Shown piece by piece: positions 60,910 to 64,000 of a stretch of DNA of 64,000 nt; the first letter of the stretch is position 1; each line of letters begins with the position of its first letter. The position numbers and the translations under genes are program-made. Origin of the DNA: Candidatus Methylomirabilota bacterium (GTDB lineage: Bacteria > Methylomirabilota > Methylomirabilia > Rokubacteriales > CSP1-6); contig DATFYA010000105.1 of the NCBI GenBank assembly GCA_035315345.1, positions 62,001 through 126,000 on the forward strand, given 5' to 3'. The notes under the pieces are model-generated. The model worked only from the letters and a program-made list of their open reading frames with translations, searched no databases and was not told the DNA's origin.

Positions 60910-62136
60910 TCAGAAGGCGCGGTCGAGGGCCTGGGCGAGGTCGGCGATGAGGTCGTCGGCGTCCTCGATGCCCACCGCGTAGCGGATCAGGTTGTCCTTG
61001 ATCCCGATCTCGAGGCGCTCCTCGCTCGTGAGCTCGTAGAAGCTCATGATCGCCGGCTGCTCGATGAGGGTCTCCACCCCGCCCAGCGAGGCCGCGATGT
61101 ACGGAATCGTGCACGCGTCCACCACGCGCGACGCCGCGTCCAGATCCCCCGCGATTTCGAAGGACACCACGCCGCCGAAGCCGCGCATCTGCTTGCGCGC
61201 GATGGCGTGCTCCGGGTGGCCCGGCAGGCCCGCGTAGTGCACCGCGGCGATCCGCGGGTGGCCGACCAGGAACTCGGCCACCGCCTGCGCGTTGGCGTTC
61301 TGGCGCTCCATGCGCAGCGCGAAGGTCTTGAGCCCGCGCACCAGCAGGTAGGCGGCAAACGGATCGACGGTCGCCCCGGTGATGCCCTGCAGCCCGCGGA
61401 TACCGGCCACCAGCTCGGCCGAGCCCAGCACCGCGCCGGCCAGCAGGTCGTTGTGGCCGCCCAGGTACTTGGTGGCGGAGTGCACCACCACGTCCACGCC
61501 CCACTCGAGCGGCCGCTGGTTGTAGGGCGTCGCGAAGGTGGCGTCGATCACCGTCTTCACCCGGTGGCTCCGGCCGATGGCCGCGAAGCGCTCCAGGTCG
61601 AGGATGCGGTTGTAGGGATTGGTCGGCGACTCGCTCACGAGCACGCGGGTGGTGGGCTTGATCGCGTCCTCGAGCGCCTCGTAGTCGCCCGCGGGCACCG
61701 TGGAGACCTCGATGCCGTAGCGCGACAGCGTCTGGTTGAGGAACTGGCGGGTGCGCCGGTAGCTGTCGTCGGTGACCACCACGTGGGTGCCGCGCGACAG
61801 CATCGCGAACAGCGCGGTGGTCATCGCGCCCATGCCGCTGGCGAAGAGCAGGCAGTCCCCCGCCCGTTCGAGCGCGGCCAGCTTCGCCTCGGCGATGCGC
61901 TGGGTGGGATTGCCGTAGCGCCCGTACTCGACGCGCTCGATCTTGCCGTCGAAGTGGTCCTTCAGCTCCTGGGTGTTGGCGAAGGTGTAGGTCGCGGTCT
62001 GCACGATCGGGGTGGCGAGGGCGTGGGCCGGCTTGGGCCGCACCTCGCCCCCGTGCACCGCCAGCGTGCTGGGGCCGACCGGCTTGCGCGCCGGATCCGC
62101 CGACCCGGGCCGCTCGGGCTCGAGAGGCGCGGCCAT
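60910..62136 (-). CDS. Cystathionine gamma-synthase/lyase-family PLP enzyme
   Basis: 408 residues of the Cys/Met metabolism PLP family. [37 protein letters not shown], and the Schiff-base K223 in [12 protein letters not shown]. Acts in trans-sulfuration: gamma-synthase, gamma-lyase or O-acyl-homoserine sulfhydrylase; the exact reaction is not resolvable. ATG overlaps the threonine synthase stop by one base (TGATG), so the two share a transcript. Both enzymes draw on homoserine-derived substrates, a logical branch-point pair. Confidence 0.9.
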   Translation of the reverse strand: MAAPLEPERPGSADPARKPVGPSTLAVHGGEVRPKPAHALATPIVQTATYTFANTQELKDHFDGKIERVEYGRYGNPTQRIAEAKLAALERAGDCLLFASGMGAMTTALFAMLSRGTHVVVTDDSYRRTRQFLNQTLSRYGIEVSTVPAGDYEALEDAIKPTTRVLVSESPTNPYNRILDLERFAAIGRSHRVKTVIDATFATPYNQRPLEWGVDVVVHSATKYLGGHNDLLAGAVLGSAELVAGIRGLQGITGATVDPFAAYLLVRGLKTFALRMERQNANAQAVAEFLVGHPRIAAVHYAGLPGHPEHAIARKQMRGFGGVVSFEIAGDLDAASRVVDACTIPYIAASLGGVETLIEQPAIMSFYELTSEERLEIGIKDNLIRYAVGIEDADDLIADLAQALDRAF

Positions 62137-63482
62137 CAGCTCAGGAGCGCGCGCGCCTTCTCGACGTGGCGCGCGATGGCCCGCGCCACGCGCTTGGCGT
62201 CCGCGGGCAGCTCGACGGGCTTGTTGCGATGGGCGGGCTTGATGCCTTCGAGGGTTCCCATGTGATAGGCCGCCTTCTGGTCGGCGAACTTGAGTCCATT
62301 CGCGGTCGAGAGCACCACCACCCGTTCGCTCGAGCGGACGACCTTGCGGTCCACCAGCTTGCGCAGCGCGGCCAGCGCCACGCCGGTGTGGGGGCAGTTG
62401 AACATGCCGGTACGGTCGGCGCGGGCCGCCTCGTCGGCCAGCTCCTGCTCGCTGGCCTGCTCGACGACGCCGTTGAAGCGTTGCAGCGTACGAATCGCGC
62501 GCTTGACCGACACCGGGTTGCCGATCTGGATCGCGGTGGCCAGGGTCGGCTGCGCGGTGACCGGCTCGAAGTGCTTGAAGTCGTCCTGGAACGAGCGGTA
62601 GAGCGGGTTGGCCCGCTCGGCCTGGGCCAGGCAGATCCGGGGGAGCCGGTTCACGAGCCCGAGGTCCTGCATCATGATGAAGCCCTGCCCGAGGGCGTGC
62701 ACGTTGCCGAGGTTGCCGCCCGGGATCACGATCCAGTCCGGCACCTCCCAGTCGAACTGCTGCACGATCTCGATGGCCACCGTCTTCTGCCCCTCGATGC
62801 GCAGGCTGTTCATCGAGTTGGCCAGGTAGATCCGCTTCTCCTTGGTGATCTCCTGCACGATGGCCATGCAGCCGTCGAAGTCGGTGTCGAGCGAAAGGAC
62901 GAGCGCCCCGTTGGCGAGGGGTTGCACGAGCTGGGCGATCGACACCCGGTCCTTGGGCAGGAGCACGACCGCGGGGATGCCGGCGGCCGCGCAGTAGGCG
63001 CCGAGGGCGGCGGAGGTGTCGCCGGTGGAGGCGCACGCCACCGCGTCGATCGGCGCGCCGCTCACCATCATCTCCTTCACCACCGAGACCAGCACCGTCA
63101 TGCCCAGGTCCTTGAAAGACCCGGTGTGGGAGTTGCCGCACTGCTTGATCCAGAGATCCTCGACGCGCAGCTGCTTGCCGTAGCGGTCTGCCCACAGGAG
63201 GTTCGAGTTGCCCTCGTACATCGACACGATGTTCTGGTTGTCGATGAACGGCACGACCCATTCCTTCTTGCCCCAGACGCCGGAGCCGTAGGGATAGATG
63301 TTGCGCCGGTAGCGGTCGTCGAAGAGCTGGATCCACGCCGCGGCCGAGCGCGCGCGCAGCGCGTCCACGTCGTGCTGCACCTCGAGCAGGTCGCCGCAGG
63401 TCGGGCATCGGTAGATGACCTCGCGCAGGTCGAACTCGCCGGGGCAGCCGTTGATGCAGGAGAACCACGCGTTGTATGCCAT
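62136..63482 (-). CDS. thrC: Threonine synthase
   Basis: 448 residues. An N-terminal zinc-ribbon-like module (C9, C13, C26, C29) precedes the PLP fold II domain with K124 in [26 protein letters not shown] and PGGNLGN for the cofactor phosphate. Converts O-phosphohomoserine to threonine. ATG 63482 follows 25 bp after the truncated oxidoreductase gene. Extra C-terminal residues ([19 protein letters not shown]) are typical of this longer bacterial form. Confidence 0.9.
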   Translation of the reverse strand: MAYNAWFSCINGCPGEFDLREVIYRCPTCGDLLEVQHDVDALRARSAAAWIQLFDDRYRRNIYPYGSGVWGKKEWVVPFIDNQNIVSMYEGNSNLLWADRYGKQLRVEDLWIKQCGNSHTGSFKDLGMTVLVSVVKEMMVSGAPIDAVACASTGDTSAALGAYCAAAGIPAVVLLPKDRVSIAQLVQPLANGALVLSLDTDFDGCMAIVQEITKEKRIYLANSMNSLRIEGQKTVAIEIVQQFDWEVPDWIVIPGGNLGNVHALGQGFIMMQDLGLVNRLPRICLAQAERANPLYRSFQDDFKHFEPVTAQPTLATAIQIGNPVSVKRAIRTLQRFNGVVEQASEQELADEAARADRTGMFNCPHTGVALAALRKLVDRKVVRSSERVVVLSTANGLKFADQKAAYHMGTLEGIKPAHRNKPVELPADAKRVARAIARHVEKARALLS

Positions 63483-63507
63483 GCCGGCCCCAGTATAGCC
63501 CCGGCGG

Positions 63508-64000
63508 TCAGTCCCGGAAGCGGGGCATGACCTCGCGCGCGAACAGCTCCATGGAGCGACGGATGCGGGCCTGCGGCAGCCCGCCGAAGTTCATCCAGCA
63601 GAGCATGTGGCCCACGCCCATGTCGCGCATGGCCTGGATGTGCCGGGCCACCGTGTCGGGCGAGCCGAAGGCCAGCGTCTCGGCCACCAGACCCTCCCAC
63701 GTGACCTTCCGGAACCGCTCGGCGGCGGCCCGGAACCCGGGCTGCAGGCTCGGGTGCGCGTCCTCGATGCGCTCGGGCACCTGGAAGCGGCGCAGCGAGT
63801 CCTGGTACCACATCTCGGCGTCCTTGGCCTCGGCCAGCGCCTGCGCGTCGGTGTCGGCCACGTAGATCTGGCGCGAGACGCCCCAGTCGGCCATCAGCCC
63901 CGCGATCTCGGCCTCGGTGCGGCCGTGCTTGCGCAGCGCGGTGAGGTAGCTGTCGCGGCGCTTGACCAGCTGGTCCACCGGGCCGGTGAGCAGCGAGTTC
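63508..64000 (-). CDS. LLM-class flavin-dependent oxidoreductase (N-terminus beyond window)
   Basis: Visible C-terminal part, about 164 residues, open at the right edge (a GTG at 63978 is internal, as the frame continues upstream). The segment with [20 protein letters not shown], a [41 protein letters not shown] pattern and FAREVMPRF is the usual end of luciferase-like monooxygenases using FMN or F420. Substrate unknown. Same strand as thrC with a 25-bp gap, so possibly cotranscribed. Confidence 0.85.
   Translation of the reverse strand, partial: NSLLTGPVDQLVKRRDSYLTALRKHGRTEAEIAGLMADWGVSRQIYVADTDAQALAEAKDAEMWYQDSLRRFQVPERIEDAHPSLQPGFRAAAERFRKVTWEGLVAETLAFGSPDTVARHIQAMRDMGVGHMLCWMNFGGLPQARIRRSMELFAREVMPRFRD

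Noticed and set aside
59216-61504. 762-codon minus-strand frame suggesting a longer binding protein
   Set aside because: The added part overlaps the trans-sulfuration gene and the palindrome; the signal peptide begins at 60745.
1-64000. tRNA, rRNA, phage or intact transposase genes
   Set aside because: None recognised by eye; a tRNA scan would be needed to exclude a tRNA hidden in a gap.

Overview
This is a high-GC (roughly 70 percent by eye), gene-dense bacterial window from a Gram-negative, non-phage chromosome. Lipoprotein signal peptides, a periplasmic Cu/Zn SOD, HtrA, a YbbA/YbbP/TesA-type locus and MacA/MacB-type components indicate a two-membrane envelope. Three dipeptide-type ABC uptake cassettes, a TAXI-TRAP system, an amidase, a UbiD decarboxylase, thiolase and fused indolepyruvate oxidoreductase suggest an organism that scavenges peptides, amides and organic acids. 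The flavour resembles uncultivated soil lineages such as Rokubacteria/Methylomirabilota, but that placement is inference; there is no rRNA, tRNA, CRISPR array, phage or intact transposase to anchor it.

Layout. 1-5.2 kb (minus): peptide ABC transporter (binding protein, DppB, DppC), then a 168-bp palindrome and an amidase cut by the left edge. 5.3-6.35 kb (minus): MucR/Ros regulator, a SoxY-like domain protein and a tiny lipoprotein leader behind a sigma54-type promoter, divergent from a 1,390-residue regulator (6.5-10.7 kb) that joins a sigma54-activator AAA+ module, a Fis helix-turn-helix, a dead cyclase-like domain, a STAND ATPase and TPR-like repeats. 10.7-13.1 kb (minus): a tightly coupled four-gene operon of ATP-grasp ligase, metzincin-like protease and two small related proteins. 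13.2-18 kb (minus): sodC, a 1,160-residue indolepyruvate:ferredoxin oxidoreductase and a TesA-like esterase. 18-24.9 kb (plus): TIGR03790 protein, YbbA/YbbP ABC pair, pseudouridine synthase, SDR and a zinc-less Fpg/Nei glycosylase. 24.9-27.2 kb (minus): MacA- and MacB-type export proteins without their ATPase. 27.3-32.6 kb (plus): thiolase, palindromic repeat array, PatB-type C-S lyase, a small lipoprotein and a DUF6600 protein.

32.6-39.8 kb (minus) reads as one envelope/oxidative-stress locus: response regulator and kinase, Fe/Mn SOD, zinc-ribbon membrane protein, TPR protein, HtrA, a sigma-70 factor and DUF488. Two promoters inside it carry the same triple CTCTCA direct repeat at 11-bp steps, followed after 11 bp by a similar -10 box, as expected for an OmpR/PhoB-type regulator; the adjacent response regulator is the obvious candidate. 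39.9-47.2 kb (plus): threonine aldolase, a sulfur cluster (four-rhodanese protein, mercaptopyruvate sulfurtransferase, CDO-like cupin, 1-Cys peroxiredoxin), an FAD oxidoreductase and a membrane adenylate cyclase. 47.3-53.3 kb (plus): TAXI-TRAP binding protein, amidohydrolase, fused TRAP permease, then UbiD. 53.5-60.7 kb (minus): two further peptide ABC cassettes. 60.8-64 kb (minus): an 85-bp palindrome, a trans-sulfuration enzyme, threonine synthase and a truncated LLM-type flavin oxidoreductase.

Long palindromic intergenic repeats recur directly after stop codons. Several plus-strand genes have a -10 box only 5-8 nt before the start codon, suggesting leaderless transcripts. No intergenic gap exceeds 300 bases.
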